Assembly (NCBI RefSeq): GCF_029016285.1
Contig: NZ_CP091975.1
Span: forward strand, 1,116,001-1,180,000
DNA length: 64,000 nt
Reading direction: 5' to 3'
Origin: Vibrio sp. DW001
GTDB lineage: Bacteria; Pseudomonadota; Gammaproteobacteria; Enterobacterales; Vibrionaceae
A model generated the notes under the pieces. The model saw only the letters and a list, made by a program, of their open reading frames with translations. It was not told the origin of the DNA and made no database searches. The position numbers were made by a program, and so were the translations under genes. This document shows positions 8,046 to 18,141 of the stretch, in pieces (position 1 is the stretch's first letter; every line of letters begins with the position of its first letter).

Positions 8046-11000
8046 CTACAGTGTCTTAGACGTACCTGACGATGCTTGACTGGTCGCTGATTGGCTACCT
8101 GCACCTTTAGGCTTATAGCGCTCTTCTTTTAATGGCGCTGCCTTGACTTCAATCTCTTTAATATTTTGAGGTCCAGGTGCTTTCGTCATTACTGATGTTG
8201 CACGAGCTTTTAGCTTTTGAGTGGTCGCTTTAGGTTTCGCGACGACAACCGCTTCTTGCTTGACTTCAACTTCAGCTTGTTGAGTGGCCACTTCTATTGG
8301 TGCCGCATTATCTTCAACGACTGGCGTTTCAATCACAGATGCTTCAACAACGAGTTCTTCAGTGACGGGTGTTTCCACCACCTCTGCTTCAATGGTTGGC
8401 TCTTCAGTGACCGGAGTTTCCACCATCGTCGTTTCAATAACCGGCTCGTTAATAGCTGGCGCTTCAACAACGGACTCTTCAACAACAGGTGTTCCTACTT
8501 CAGGCGTATTTTGAATAGGCGCATCAGTGACGGTTTTTTCTGTTATATCGTTCGCTGGAGCAGCCTCGTTTTGAACAGGTGCTTCGATTGGTGCTTGCTC
8601 AATAACTGGTGCAGCTTCAATCGTAGGCGCTTTGTCTTCAACAATATCGCGAAGGATAATGACTTTACCCATTGCCATTTCAGGGCACGCGAAACCATTT
8701 AGAGCGACTTGCTCTACTTCAGGAGTAATGCGTGTTCTTTCTTTATATCTTGGTTTCGCAAGATCGTACTTAGGCATCACTTTACCCATTGCCATCTCAG
8801 GAGAGGCAACACCACCTTTACGTAGGCGGAAAGGGTTCGGTCTGCGGTCACGACCACGACGGCGACGTTGTCCACTGGCACGTAAATGACGAGGAGTACG
8901 ACGGTTACGGCGTTTCGTCTCTTCCTTATTTTCGCCTTCAGCAACAGCGGGCTTGTTAGCTTCAACAACCTCTTGAGCCACCTTAACGTCTTGCTCTACC
9001 TTCGCTTCAACTTGTGTCGCTTTCTCTTGTTGAGCTGCAGTATCTTGTTGGTCTTTAACTCTAACCTGTTTCTTAAGCTGACGACGTTGACGACGTTGCT
9101 TAATAACCTGTGTTTGCTTTTCTTCTACAACAGGAGCAGCAACCTCAACTTGTGCTTCAGCAGCAATTTTTTGGCCTTGCTCTGCGACTTTAGCGTTAGA
9201 CTTGATAACCTTCTTGTCTTGCTTAGGACGTCGGTTATCTCTGCGTTGATTTGGTTTAGTCTCTGTTTGTTCTTCTTGCTGGTCATTGCGAACAGGCTTG
9301 TTACGATTTTTGCTTTGATCGCGGGTGCCTTGTTGATCACGATTACCATCACGAGGATTGCGACGACGGTTGTCATTGCGATTATTGCGATTATTGCGGG
9401 TATTACGATTGTTCTGAGGTTGCTCAGCAGGTTTCTCTTCCTTTACTTCTTCCACAGGAGTAGAGAAGAAACTGGTCAGTGCCTTGAATAGACGTGAAAC
9501 AACACCAGGTTCGTTCGTTTCAGCTTTAGCCGGAGTATCTGCTTTAACTGACGTTGGCGCTGGAGGTGTAGGTTGAGGAGCCGGCGCAGCAAAACCTTTA
9601 AGCGCGGGTTCTTCAATCTTCTTAGGCGTAATGTCTGCTTCAGAAGGTTCTGTTGCTTCTGCTTCCTTCATCGCTTCTAATTTCTTAGGAACTAGGTATG
9701 AAAGAATGTCGTGTTCTTCGCCACCACGTACACGGACCACTTCAAAATGAGGAGTTTCCATGTCGGAGTTTGGAACAATGATTACCCTTACATTCTGTGA
9801 AGATTCAATGGTATTAACAGAACGACGTTTTTCATTAAGAAGATAGGAAGCAATTGCGACTGGGACAACAGCAACAACTTGAGAGCTGTTATCTTTTAGC
9901 GCTTCTTCTTCAATAAGTCTAAGTACAGACAGTGCAAGTGATTCATTATCACGAACCACGCCCGTACCTGTACAACGTGGACAAATATGGTGACTTGCTT
10001 CTGCTAGAGAAGGGCTCAAACGTTGACGAGACATCTCTAACAAACCGAAGCGAGAAATACGTCCGATCTGAACGCGCGCACGATCCATACGAACGGCTTC
10101 ACGTAATCGATTCTCAACTTCACGTTGGTTACGAACAGGTGTCATATCAATAAAGTCGATAACCACCAATCCACCAAGATCACGCAGACGCAACTGACGA
10201 GCAATTTCATCGGCGGCTTCTAGGTTAGTGTTTAGTGCTGTTTCTTCGATATCGCTGCCCTTCGTCGCACGAGCGGAGTTGATATCAATAGAGGTTAGCG
10301 CTTCAGTTGGGTCGATAACGATTGAACCGCCAGAAGGCAAACTCACGTTACGTTGGAAGGCTGACTCTATTTGGGTCTCTATTTGATAGTGACTAAATAG
10401 CGGAACTTCGCCATCATATTTCTTAACACGGTTAAGAAAATCAGGGCGAATAAGTTGAATATGTTGTCTGGCACGTTCGTAAATAGTGGCGCTGTCTATT
10501 AATATTTCACCAATGTCACGGCGCAAATAATCACGAATTGCTCGTACAATAACGTTACTTTCTTGGTGGATTAGGAATGGAGCAGGGGTTGTGCCTGCGG
10601 CTTCCGTTATCGCGTTCCAATGATTAAGTAATACGTTCAGATCCCACTCTAGTTCTTCAGCACTTTTGCCTACACCAGCAGTACGAACAATTAAACCCAT
10701 ACCTTGAGGGAGGTCTAAAGTACTTAGTGCCGATTTAAGTTCTGTACGCTCATCACCTTCGATACGGCGAGAAATACCACCGGCTCTAGGATTGTTTGGC
10801 ATCAGAACTAAATAGCTACCCGCAAGCGAGACAAATGTCGTTAGTGCTGCTCCTTTACTGCCGCGTTCTTCTTTTTCAACTTGTACAATGACTTCTTGGC
10901 CTTCAGTAAGCACTTCTTTAATGCTTGGACGACCTTGGTAAGTGTACCCTTTAGGGAAGTAATCGCGAGCAACTTCTTTAAGAGGAAGAAAACCATGTCT

Positions 11001-11189
11001 TTCTGCACCGTAGTCAACAAATGCAGCTTCTAAACTTGGTTCTATACGTGTGATTTTGCCTTTATAGATATTTGCTTTTTTCGATTCATGGCCAGGGCTT
11101 TCGATATCAAGATCGAAAAGTCGCTGTCCATCGACCAAAGCGACACGCAACTCTTCTTTTTGAGTTGCGTTGATTAACATTCTTTTCAT
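8046..11189 (-). CDS. rne: Ribonuclease E, degradosome scaffold
   Basis: This 1047-residue endoribonuclease starts mRNA decay and processes rRNA and tRNA. Residues 1-520 match E. coli RNase E closely: [10 protein letters not shown] start, S1 domain, 5' sensor, and DNase-like catalytic part with [14 protein letters not shown] and [11 protein letters not shown] carrying the two metal-binding Asp. The Zn-link CPRC is near 404-407. The C-terminal half is disordered, with Arg/Asn-rich RNA-binding stretches, two PEMAMGKV copies, Glu/Val/Pro repeats and a final MTKAPGP segment resembling the PNPase-binding site. Antisense frames here are compositional artefacts. It converges with the ABC exporter. 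Confidence 0.97.
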   Translation of the reverse strand: MKRMLINATQKEELRVALVDGQRLFDLDIESPGHESKKANIYKGKITRIEPSLEAAFVDYGAERHGFLPLKEVARDYFPKGYTYQGRPSIKEVLTEGQEVIVQVEKEERGSKGAALTTFVSLAGSYLVLMPNNPRAGGISRRIEGDERTELKSALSTLDLPQGMGLIVRTAGVGKSAEELEWDLNVLLNHWNAITEAAGTTPAPFLIHQESNVIVRAIRDYLRRDIGEILIDSATIYERARQHIQLIRPDFLNRVKKYDGEVPLFSHYQIETQIESAFQRNVSLPSGGSIVIDPTEALTSIDINSARATKGSDIEETALNTNLEAADEIARQLRLRDLGGLVVIDFIDMTPVRNQREVENRLREAVRMDRARVQIGRISRFGLLEMSRQRLSPSLAEASHHICPRCTGTGVVRDNESLALSVLRLIEEEALKDNSSQVVAVVPVAIASYLLNEKRRSVNTIESSQNVRVIIVPNSDMETPHFEVVRVRGGEEHDILSYLVPKKLEAMKEAEATEPSEADITPKKIEEPALKGFAAPAPQPTPPAPTSVKADTPAKAETNEPGVVSRLFKALTSFFSTPVEEVKEEKPAEQPQNNRNTRNNRNNRNDNRRRNPRDGNRDQQGTRDQSKNRNKPVRNDQQEEQTETKPNQRRDNRRPKQDKKVIKSNAKVAEQGQKIAAEAQVEVAAPVVEEKQTQVIKQRRQRRQLKKQVRVKDQQDTAAQQEKATQVEAKVEQDVKVAQEVVEANKPAVAEGENKEETKRRNRRTPRHLRASGQRRRRGRDRRPNPFRLRKGGVASPEMAMGKVMPKYDLAKPRYKERTRITPEVEQVALNGFACPEMAMGKVIILRDIVEDKAPTIEAAPVIEQAPIEAPVQNEAAPANDITEKTVTDAPIQNTPEVGTPVVEESVVEAPAINEPVIETTMVETPVTEEPTIEAEVVETPVTEELVVEASVIETPVVEDNAAPIEVATQQAEVEVKQEAVVVAKPKATTQKLKARATSVMTKAPGPQNIKEIEVKAAPLKEERYKPKGAGSQSATSQASSGTSKTL

Positions 11190-11540
11190 TTTTTAATTTC
11201 TCGTTGATTATTCTTTATTTTAATTACATATGCCGCTTGGCTTCGATACCGATGGTGTCAGATCCCATGACTTAATAAGTGCAGCCTCACGGCTGGAAGG
11301 GATGCTCTCGGACACTCCAGTCATCAGGAACTAAATTAATAGGTCCTGATCCACAACTTTGGTGGTGAATACTCAACATCAGTGAACGATGAGTAGAGCG
11401 ACAAGTAAGCTTTATTCTCAACGTCTTACGCCATACGCTGCATCGAATAATAAAACTCTTCTACTCATTTAGCTTATTGCTGCTGGATAATCAGAAAAAT
11501 TGCGAAATGCATTCAAATTACCCATAGCAGGTGTGACTAT
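11190..11540 (-). promoter_or_regulatory. Long 5' leader of rne (autoregulatory rne 5' UTR type)
   Basis: About 350-600 bp separate rne from rluC without a credible gene on either strand. In Enterobacteriaceae a structured rne 5' UTR of about 360 nt lets RNase E cut its own message. Here a CAGCC/GGCTG hairpin at 11282-11295 and other short dyads sit at comparable distance from the rne start. The assignment is by position and visible pairing; the exact 5' end and fold were not determined. Confidence 0.65.
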
Positions 11541-11804
11541 AGCAGTGCGGTGAAAATACAGCAATCTGCTTTGTTATAAACAGGCAAAATATTTGAAAGT
11601 AGTTAAAATTTAGAAAAAGCTATCTTTTTGATAAATAATGCTTTTTATAAGGTTGCTTTAATTTTGTCCAATTTTAATCCCAATATTTATACACAGGCTA
11701 CGTTCACGAGACTCATTCGACATTAATTGCCGTATATTGGTGTTAGATAAGATGAAATAAGTAAAGAGTGATAAAAACTCAATTTGAATGATAGAATGCG
11801 CGCC
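11541..11804. promoter_or_regulatory. rne/rluC divergent promoter region
   Basis: This AT-rich stretch lies between the rne leader and rluC and shows no coding potential I trust. A TAGAAT hexamer at 11792-11797 sits only 7 bases before the rluC ATG at 11805. If it is the -10 element, the rluC transcript would be leaderless or nearly so. The matching -35 is poor. Confidence 0.45.
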
Positions 11805-12746
11805 ATGAATGAGATAAAAACGAAAGTCCAGTTTGTCGATATTGATGCTGATATGGCAGGACAGCGCATAGATAATTTCATGCGTAATCAACTTAAAAAC
11901 GTGCCTAAAAGTCTGATCTATAGAATCATTCGAAAAGGCGAAGTGCGTGTAAATAAAAAACGAATCAAAGCGGAATATAAACTTCAACCGGGAGATATTG
12001 TTCGAGTGCCACCAGTAAAAATGGAAGCGGTTGAACAAAAAGATGTGCCTAACACGAAACTAAACAAAGTTGCTGAGTTAGAGAGTTGCATCATATTTGA
12101 AGATGAGCACATGCTTGTCTTAAATAAACCGTCCGGAACGGCAGTTCATGGTGGGAGTGGGTTGAAGTTTGGTGCAATAGAAGCGCTCAGAGCATTACGT
12201 CCAGATGCGCGCTTTTTAGAATTAGTCCATCGTATCGACCGGGACACATCAGGAATATTGCTTGTCGCGAAGAAACGCTCTGCGTTGAGACATTTGCAAG
12301 CCCAATTTCGTGAAAAAACGGTACAAAAATATTACTTCGCGCTTGTTATGGGGCATTGGAAGCCAAGCTGCCGACTAGTAAATGAACCATTACTGAAGAA
12401 TGAAGTGAACAGTATTGTTCGTGTAAATCCTAATGGCAAGGCTTCTGAAACACGTTTCAAAATAGTAGAAAAATTCACTGAAGCAACATTGGTTCAAGCA
12501 AGTCCAATTACAGGGAGGACGCATCAAATTCGCGTCCATGCGCAATACACAGGGCACCCAATAGCGTGGGATGATCGATATGGAGATCGTCGATTTGATG
12601 CTTATACTGGCAAGGTTGGTTTAGATCGGCTTTTTTTACATGCTGCCAACATTAAGTTTTCCCATCCTGCTACAGAGGAAAAGATAGATATCTCAGCGCC
12701 TATGGAAGCAAGGTTAGAAGCGGTACTTCAGCGATTAAGAGGTTAA
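11805..12746 (+). CDS. rluC: RluC, 23S rRNA pseudouridine synthase
   Basis: RluC converts uridines 955, 2504 and 2580 (E. coli numbering) of 23S rRNA to pseudouridine. An N-terminal S4 RNA-binding domain (AGQRIDNFMRNQL to PGDIVRVPPVKM) is followed by the RluA-type catalytic domain, with catalytic Asp in HRIDRDTSG at residue 145. I chose ATG 11805: it puts this Asp next to E. coli Asp144 and matches the E. coli N-terminus. Upstream in-frame TTG 11784 and ATG 11796 are possible but overlap the likely promoter. It converges with yceF, leaving only 11 bp. Confidence 0.95.
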   Translation: MNEIKTKVQFVDIDADMAGQRIDNFMRNQLKNVPKSLIYRIIRKGEVRVNKKRIKAEYKLQPGDIVRVPPVKMEAVEQKDVPNTKLNKVAELESCIIFEDEHMLVLNKPSGTAVHGGSGLKFGAIEALRALRPDARFLELVHRIDRDTSGILLVAKKRSALRHLQAQFREKTVQKYYFALVMGHWKPSCRLVNEPLLKNEVNSIVRVNPNGKASETRFKIVEKFTEATLVQASPITGRTHQIRVHAQYTGHPIAWDDRYGDRRFDAYTGKVGLDRLFLHAANIKFSHPATEEKIDISAPMEARLEAVLQRLRG

Positions 12747-12757
12747 AAATCGTATCG

Positions 12758-13345
12758 TTAAGAGCCGAGAATAAAGACGCCTTGTTTTTCTAGCATATCT
12801 ATCAATGTTATTAATGGGAGCCCGATTAAACTATTCGGGTCTTTCCCCTCTAATTTATCAAAGAGTGCAATGCCTAACCCTTCACTCATAAAACTGCCCG
12901 CACAGGTTAGTGGTTGTTCTCGTTTGACGTAATCTTCTATTTGTTTTTGATTAAGTGTTCGGAAATGAACCTTAAAAGTATCCAGTTTTACTGAGGTACT
13001 ATCTGTGCTGGTATTATATAAAGCTAACCCAGTATAAAAAGTGATGCATTGTCCACTTGCTGCGGTAAGTTGCTTAACGGCATTTTCTACTGTGTGGGGT
13101 TTACCGATAATGTCTCCATTAATGACGCAAACCTGATCAGAACCAATGATGAGGGAATGATCATTGGTTTTGCAGCTCTTGGCTTTATTTAAAGCCAACC
13201 TAAGGACTAATTGTTCCGGTGTTTCTCTTTCTAATGGGGTTTCATCACAGCTTGGATTGGCCTGTTTAAAAGGTATTTGGATTTTTTCCAAAATGGATTT
13301 TCGAAACGGCGAGGTTGAAGCCAAAATGAGGTCCAATTTATTCAT
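12758..13345 (-). CDS. yceF: Maf/YceF nucleotide pyrophosphatase
   Basis: This 195-residue Maf-family house-cleaning enzyme hydrolyses non-canonical nucleotides; the YceF subgroup prefers 7-methyl-GTP. Family landmarks are LILASTSPFRKSIL near the start, the SCDETPLE acidic motif, SLIIGSDQVCVINGDIIGKP and the C-terminal LEGKDPNSLIGLP. It sits in the same place as yceF in E. coli, between rluC and yceD, and is divergent from yceD. The 7-methyl-GTP specificity is taken from the orthologue. Confidence 0.93.
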   Translation of the reverse strand: MNKLDLILASTSPFRKSILEKIQIPFKQANPSCDETPLERETPEQLVLRLALNKAKSCKTNDHSLIIGSDQVCVINGDIIGKPHTVENAVKQLTAASGQCITFYTGLALYNTSTDSTSVKLDTFKVHFRTLNQKQIEDYVKREQPLTCAGSFMSEGLGIALFDKLEGKDPNSLIGLPLITLIDMLEKQGVFILGS

Positions 13346-13422
13346 AGGAAATATCTTGTTGAGTAGAGAATAGCGACAGAATAAACGATAATTAAAAAAA
13401 GCATAACTTTTTCACTTTTCCT

Positions 13423-13451
13423 TTGACTCAAGACGATTAGAAATATATTAT
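13423..13451 (+). promoter_or_regulatory. Strong sigma-70 promoter of the yceD-rpmF-plsX operon
   Basis: TTGACT at 13423-13428 and TATTAT at 13446-13451 are separated by exactly 17 bp. Initiation would fall near 13457-13459, two to four bases before the yceD ATG at 13461, giving a nearly leaderless message. Confidence 0.75.
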
Positions 13452-13460
13452 TCGCGCCCT

Positions 13461-13985
13461 ATGCAAAAAGTAAAAATTCCACGCACGGTAGATCCGGTTA
13501 AAGCCGCACAAAGTAGACTAGATTTTGATGGTATCATCCAACCTAGTTTATTTAAGCGCTTAGCTGAGACGACCTCAGGCGTAAAACGCGACGCAGTAGT
13601 CTCATTGTCTTTTGAGATGGATGAACAACGATTAACCGTTATCTCTGGTAAAGCTAACGTTGAAGTCGATTTAGAGTGTCAGCGTTGTAACGAGATTTTC
13701 GCACATGAGTGCGAAGTTCAATTTACTTATACTCCTGTTCGCAGTGAGAAAAGTGAAGTGGATACACCCGAAGAGTACGATTTGGTAGATCGGAACGAGT
13801 ACGGTGAGATTGATCTCATACAACTAGTTGAAGACGAGTTCATTCTTGGTTTGCCACAAGTGGCAATGCATGATGATGCGAATTGTAGCGTTAATTCAGA
13901 TAATTTGGTGTTTGGTGTACTTCCGAAAGAAGTTGAAGAAGATAAACCAAACCCATTTGATGTTTTAAAAAGCTTAAAGCGATAA
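13461..13985 (+). CDS. yceD: YceD (DUF177), 23S rRNA accumulation protein
   Basis: This 174-residue DUF177 protein is linked to 23S rRNA accumulation and is conserved upstream of rpmF. MQKVKIPRTVDPVKAAQ at the start and the central pair of cysteines LECQRCNE (zinc-like CxxC) are typical, as is an acidic C-terminal part with NPFDVLKSLKR. It begins the rpmF/fatty acid operon directly downstream of a strong promoter with almost no 5' UTR. No ribosome site is visible, which fits leaderless translation. Confidence 0.93.
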   Translation: MQKVKIPRTVDPVKAAQSRLDFDGIIQPSLFKRLAETTSGVKRDAVVSLSFEMDEQRLTVISGKANVEVDLECQRCNEIFAHECEVQFTYTPVRSEKSEVDTPEEYDLVDRNEYGEIDLIQLVEDEFILGLPQVAMHDDANCSVNSDNLVFGVLPKEVEEDKPNPFDVLKSLKR

Positions 13986-14015
13986 GCCTTAAGTATAGAC
14001 AAAGGAGTAGGGTCC

Positions 14016-14186
14016 ATGGCCGTACAAAAGAGCAAAAAATCACGTTCAATGCGTGGCATGCGTCGTTCACATGATGCGCTAACTACAGCTGCACTTTCTG
14101 TAGACGCAACAACAGGTGAAACTCACCTACGTCACAACGTGACTGCTGACGGTTTCTACCGTGGCAAAAAGGTTATCAACAAGTAA
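14016..14186 (+). CDS. rpmF: Ribosomal protein bL32
   Basis: This 56-residue protein of the large ribosomal subunit starts [20 protein letters not shown] and ends [17 protein letters not shown], the standard bL32 sequence. AAAGGAG lies 9 bases before ATG 14016. It is 30 bp after yceD and 9 bp before plsX, the usual yceD-rpmF-plsX arrangement that ties ribosome and membrane lipid production. Confidence 0.98.
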   Translation: MAVQKSKKSRSMRGMRRSHDALTTAALSVDATTGETHLRHNVTADGFYRGKKVINK

Positions 14187-14195
14187 GGTTGACCT

Positions 14196-15236
14196 TTGAA
14201 CACTATTACCGTTGCACTTGATGCAATGGGCGGGGATTTCGGTCCCTGCGTAACAGTGCCTGCCGTCGTGCAGGCATTGTCGCATTTCCCAGAGCTAAAA
14301 GTGATTATAGTCGGTGATCAATCCATGATCACATCTGAATTGTCTCGCCTAGGATATCTGGGAGATGATCACTCAATCAGTCATCGTTTAACTATCACCC
14401 ATAGTGAACGAATCATATCTAATTCGGAAAAACCCTCCCTTGCTTTGAGAAACAGTACTGGCTCGTCGATGCGTATTGCCATTGACGCTGTAGCCGACGG
14501 CACAGCGGATGCTTGTTTAAGTGGCGGGAATACCGGAGCTTTAATGGCACTTTCTCGGTTTAGACTCAAATTATTACCCGGTATAGAGAGACCTGCTTTA
14601 GTGTCGGCCCTTCCGACGGCTTTAGGTAAGAAAACTTGGTTGCTTGACCTCGGTGCAAATGTATCAGTAGATGCGGATACGTTATTCCAATTTGCTGTGA
14701 TGGGTGGAGCATTAGCTGAAGAACACCTAGATAGACCACCAAGAGTGGCTATACTCAATATCGGTGAAGAAGAGATTAAGGGTAATGACTTAGTAAAACG
14801 ATGTGCTGAAATGCTGAGTCAAACTAAATCGATTAACTTTAGCGGTTATATTGAAGGCAATCAGTTACTTCACGATGCGGCCGATGTCGTTGTATGTGAT
14901 GGTTTTGTCGGCAATGTTTGTTTAAAGACAGCAGAGGGGGTTGCCCATCTTTTTATTGGTAAACTTAAAGAGCATATGGCAACATCAAATCTAAAGGGTT
15001 GGATAGCAAGAAAATTATTCGCCAACCTAATAGAAGAGATAAAACAGCTGAACCCCGACCAGTACAATGGCGCAAGTTTGTTAGGATTGCGCGGTATTGT
15101 GATAAAAAGTCATGGAAGTGCTGATGTGGCTGCTATTGTCAATGCTATTGGTGAAGCAGTACATGAAGTTAAACGACAAGTACCAAGTCGTATTAGTGAC
15201 CGCTTAGAAGCGGTGTTACTCGAGAGGCATTATTAG
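14196..15236 (+). CDS. plsX: PlsX, phosphate acyltransferase
   Basis: PlsX forms acyl-phosphate from acyl-ACP for phosphatidic acid synthesis. This 346-residue protein starts at TTG 14196 ([16 protein letters not shown]), preceded by AAGGTTG. Family landmarks include [18 protein letters not shown] at about 109-118 and [13 protein letters not shown]. No in-frame ATG near the N-terminus would keep the ALDAMGGD strand, so the TTG start is well supported. It lies between rpmF and fabH in the lipid operon. Confidence 0.96.
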   Translation: MNTITVALDAMGGDFGPCVTVPAVVQALSHFPELKVIIVGDQSMITSELSRLGYLGDDHSISHRLTITHSERIISNSEKPSLALRNSTGSSMRIAIDAVADGTADACLSGGNTGALMALSRFRLKLLPGIERPALVSALPTALGKKTWLLDLGANVSVDADTLFQFAVMGGALAEEHLDRPPRVAILNIGEEEIKGNDLVKRCAEMLSQTKSINFSGYIEGNQLLHDAADVVVCDGFVGNVCLKTAEGVAHLFIGKLKEHMATSNLKGWIARKLFANLIEEIKQLNPDQYNGASLLGLRGIVIKSHGSADVAAIVNAIGEAVHEVKRQVPSRISDRLEAVLLERHY

Positions 15237-15241
15237 TCTAT

Positions 15242-16225
15242 ATGTACAGTAAAATATTAGGTACGGGCAGTTATCTGCCATCTCAGGTGCGTTCAAACGC
15301 AGACTTAGAGAAAATGGTAAATACCACCGATGAATGGATCGTAACAAGAACTGGGATTCGTGAACGTCGTATTTCTGCACCGGATGAAACGGTAGCGGAC
15401 ATGGCAACAATAGCCTCTCAAAATGCTATCGATATGGCTGGATTAGATAAGGACGATATCGATATGATTATCGTCGCAACGACCAGTGGTTCAAATGCTT
15501 TCCCATCGGCTGCCTGTGAAGTTCAAGCAAAATTGGGTATTAAACATTGCCCAGCTTTTGATATGGCGGCGGCATGCTCTGGATTTGTTTATGCGCTTTC
15601 AGTTGCGGATCAACATATCAAATCAGGTATGTGTAAAAATGTGTTAGTGGTTGGTGCGGATGCTCTATCAAAAACCTGCGATCCTACCGATCGTGGCACC
15701 ATCATTCTTTTCGGTGATGCAGCAGGTGCAGTTGTGGTCGGTGTAAGCGAAGAGCCGGGGATTCTATCAACACACATCAATGCAGATGGGCGTTTTGGCG
15801 ATCTATTAAGCCTTAAACATCCTGGTCGTAAAAAAGAGAAGGGTGAAGGCGAATTCGCTCAGACTGACGACATAAATAGCTGGCTTCATATGGCTGGAAA
15901 TGAGGTATTTAAAGTTGCTGTTACGCAATTATCTCGTTTGGTTAAAGAAACGCTTAAAGCAAATGGTATGGATAAGTCTGAACTTGATTGGCTTGTGCCA
16001 CATCAAGCAAACCTACGGATTATCTCTGCGACGGCTAAAAAATTGTCTTTGCCTTTAGAGCAGGTAGTTATTACGCTAGATCGCCACGGTAATACGTCTG
16101 CGGCAACGGTACCAACGGCATTAGATGAAGCGGTACGTGATGGTCGAATTCAACGTGGACAAACCATATTATTGGAAGCATTTGGTGGTGGTTTCACCTG
16201 GGGCTCCGCTTTAATTAAGTTTTAA
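15242..16225 (+). CDS. fabH: FabH, beta-ketoacyl-ACP synthase III
   Basis: FabH begins type II fatty acid synthesis by condensing acetyl-CoA with malonyl-ACP. The 327-residue sequence has the active Cys112 in [10 protein letters not shown], the histidine in [11 protein letters not shown] and asparagine in [16 protein letters not shown]. It is slightly longer than the E. coli enzyme because of an insertion around [19 protein letters not shown]. It starts 5 bp after the plsX stop. It is distinct from the DarB-type ketosynthase III at 50144-51292. Confidence 0.97.
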   Translation: MYSKILGTGSYLPSQVRSNADLEKMVNTTDEWIVTRTGIRERRISAPDETVADMATIASQNAIDMAGLDKDDIDMIIVATTSGSNAFPSAACEVQAKLGIKHCPAFDMAAACSGFVYALSVADQHIKSGMCKNVLVVGADALSKTCDPTDRGTIILFGDAAGAVVVGVSEEPGILSTHINADGRFGDLLSLKHPGRKKEKGEGEFAQTDDINSWLHMAGNEVFKVAVTQLSRLVKETLKANGMDKSELDWLVPHQANLRIISATAKKLSLPLEQVVITLDRHGNTSAATVPTALDEAVRDGRIQRGQTILLEAFGGGFTWGSALIKF

Positions 16226-16236
16226 AATTTAAATTC

Positions 16237-16262
16237 AGTAGATAGGCTTTCGTCTATCTACT
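16237..16262 (+). terminator. Hairpin between fabH and fabD (attenuator-like)
   Basis: AGTAGATAG (16237-16245) pairs with CTATCTACT (16254-16262) across an 8-base loop. No strong T tract follows, so it is more likely an mRNA-stability or partial termination element than a full stop. Confidence 0.5.
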
Positions 16263-16297
16263 TCAATTATTAATGCATTGCTTGAGGGAAAATAACT

Positions 16298-17221
16298 ATG
16301 AGCAAATTTGCTATCATATTTCCGGGTCAAGGTTCTCAAACTGTTGGTATGCTTGCAGAGCTTGGTGAACAATTTGATGTTGTAAAAGCAACCTTCGCTC
16401 AGGCTTCTGAAGTGCTAGGTTATGATCTTTGGGCTTTGGTTCAAAATGGTCCAGCAGAAGATTTAAACCAGACTTCTCGCACTCAACCTGCACTGCTTGC
16501 TGCATCTGTGGCTATTTGGCGTGTATGGCAAGAGCAAGGTTTGGAACAACCTGCCAATTTAGCAGGACACAGCTTAGGTGAGTACTCTGCCCTTGTTTGT
16601 GCCGGAGTGCTTGATTTCCAGCAGGCGATTAAACTCGTTGAATTACGTGGTCAGTTCATGCAAGACGCTGTACCTGCTGGTGTGGGTGCGATGTATGCCA
16701 TCATAGGGTTAGACGATGAATCGATCGCAAAGGCATGTGAAGAAGCGGCGCAAGACGAAATCGTCTCTCCGGTTAACTTCAATTCACCTGGTCAGGTCGT
16801 GATTGCTGGCAACAAAGCGGCAGTAGAGAGAGCGGGTGTACTTTGCAAAGCGGCGGGCGCGAAACGAGCGCTACCTTTACCTGTATCAGTGCCTTCTCAT
16901 TGCGCATTAATGCAACCGGCAGCGGATAGATTAGAAATCGCACTGCAAGATATTGAATTTAACACACCAATTATCCCAGTGATTAATAATGTTGATGTCA
17001 TTGCGGAAACGGATCCAGCAAAAATTAAAAATGCTTTGGTTCGTCAACTTCATAACCCTGTTCGTTGGACCGAAGGTGTTCAACAAATGAGTGAAGATGG
17101 TGTTGAAAAGCTCTATGAATTAGGCCCAGGCAAAGTGCTAACGGGTTTAACAAAACGTATTGTTAAAACGCTTACCGCTGCGGCAGTAAACGATTGTGCT
17201 TCATTAGAAGCAGCGAAGTAA
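16298..17221 (+). CDS. fabD: FabD, malonyl-CoA:ACP transacylase
   Basis: FabD transfers malonyl groups from CoA to ACP. This 307-residue protein has the N-terminal FPGQGSQTVGML, the nucleophile Ser92 in GHSLGEYSAL and the catalytic histidine in VSVPSHCALM. SD GAGGG lies before ATG 16298. It follows fabH after a 72-bp gap with a hairpin and precedes fabG by 15 bp. Confidence 0.97.
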   Translation: MSKFAIIFPGQGSQTVGMLAELGEQFDVVKATFAQASEVLGYDLWALVQNGPAEDLNQTSRTQPALLAASVAIWRVWQEQGLEQPANLAGHSLGEYSALVCAGVLDFQQAIKLVELRGQFMQDAVPAGVGAMYAIIGLDDESIAKACEEAAQDEIVSPVNFNSPGQVVIAGNKAAVERAGVLCKAAGAKRALPLPVSVPSHCALMQPAADRLEIALQDIEFNTPIIPVINNVDVIAETDPAKIKNALVRQLHNPVRWTEGVQQMSEDGVEKLYELGPGKVLTGLTKRIVKTLTAAAVNDCASLEAAK

Positions 17222-17236
17222 AAAGAGAGATAGAAG

Positions 17237-17974
17237 ATGAGAAACCTAGAAGGCAAAGTAGCACTGGTTACTGGTGCAAGCCGTGGTATTGGACGATCAA
17301 TTGCTGAGCTTCTTGTTGAACGTGGAGCGACAGTTTTTGGTACGGCAACAAGTGAAAATGGCGCCTCGGCCATCAGTGAATATTTAGGTGAGAATGGCAA
17401 AGGTTTTAAACTCAATGTGACAGAGCCAGAATCTATCACAGACGTTATCAAAGAGATCACAACAAATTATGGCGGCGTAGATATTTTAGTTAACAACGCT
17501 GGTATTACACGTGATAATCTATTGATGCGTATGAAAGATGACGAATGGACGGATATCATAGATACTAACCTCACGTCTATTTTCAGACTGTCCAAAGCAG
17601 TTTTGCGTGGCATGATGAAAAAACGTAACGGACGTATTATTAATGTCGGTTCTGTTGTCGGAACTATGGGTAACGCAGGTCAAACTAACTATGCCGCAGC
17701 GAAAGCGGGTGTGATTGGTTTTACTAAGTCTATGGCACGTGAAGTTTCTTCACGCGGTGTAACAATTAATACTGTTTCACCCGGTTTTATTGAAACTGAC
17801 ATGACAAAAGCACTGAATGATGAGCAGCGTGCTGCTACACTATCTCAGGTACCTGCGGGACGCTTAGGTGACCCACGTGAAATTGCAGCAGCGGTAGCAT
17901 TTTTAGCTTCTCCAGATGCGGCATATATTACTGGTGAAACACTTCATGTAAACGGTGGAATGTACATGGTTTAA
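17237..17974 (+). CDS. fabG: FabG, 3-oxoacyl-ACP reductase
   Basis: This 245-residue short-chain dehydrogenase reduces 3-oxoacyl-ACP with NADPH. It shows the cofactor loop TGASRGIGRSIAE, the NNAG motif and catalytic Ser-Tyr-Lys in GSVVGTMGNAGQTNYAAAKAG, and ends in HVNGGMYMV. It lies 15 bp after fabD. The long gap to acpP carries a separate acpP promoter. Confidence 0.97.
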   Translation: MRNLEGKVALVTGASRGIGRSIAELLVERGATVFGTATSENGASAISEYLGENGKGFKLNVTEPESITDVIKEITTNYGGVDILVNNAGITRDNLLMRMKDDEWTDIIDTNLTSIFRLSKAVLRGMMKKRNGRIINVGSVVGTMGNAGQTNYAAAKAGVIGFTKSMAREVSSRGVTINTVSPGFIETDMTKALNDEQRAATLSQVPAGRLGDPREIAAAVAFLASPDAAYITGETLHVNGGMYMV

Positions 17975-18003
17975 ATTGTGCACTATGTTTTGTGTATGAT
18001 TTA

Positions 18004-18056
18004 GGTCAAAAATGTACCTATTTCCGGTCAAAATCGTAAAAATTGTGGTTTGACCA
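18004..18056. promoter_or_regulatory. FadR-like operator and repeated GGTCAAA boxes upstream of acpP
   Basis: TGGTTTGACCA at 18046-18056 is a near-perfect dyad, one base away from the FadR core TGGTCNGACCA. Two GGTCAAA copies at 18004-18010 and 18026-18032 share its half-site and are spaced by about two helical turns. They lie just upstream of the acpP promoter, where activation by an acyl-CoA-responsive regulator would make sense. Binding is inferred. Confidence 0.5.
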
Positions 18057-18068
18057 GCGATCACACCC

Positions 18069-18096
18069 TTGCAACTTTTAAAAGTTTGAATAAACT
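18069..18096 (+). promoter_or_regulatory. acpP promoter
   Basis: TTGCAA (18069-18074) and TAAACT (18091-18096) have a 16-bp spacer. The spacer begins with a perfect 14-bp palindrome, AACTTTTAAAAGTT (18073-18086), a possible operator. The predicted 5' UTR is about 40 nt and contains AAAGGAAAAG before ATG 18142. Confidence 0.6.
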
Positions 18097-18141
18097 ACGG
18101 AAACATCGCATAACGCGAAAGTCTGTAAAGGAAAAGAAAAA

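Noticed and set aside
8217..9491. Several plus-strand frames and a minus frame at 9125-9376 within rne
   Set aside because: Repetitive, low-complexity coding of the RNase E tail leaves long open frames in other phases; the rne frame is the clear match.
11658..12038. Minus-strand frame overlapping rluC
   Set aside because: Compositional shadow of rluC and the AT-rich gap; no recognisable protein features.
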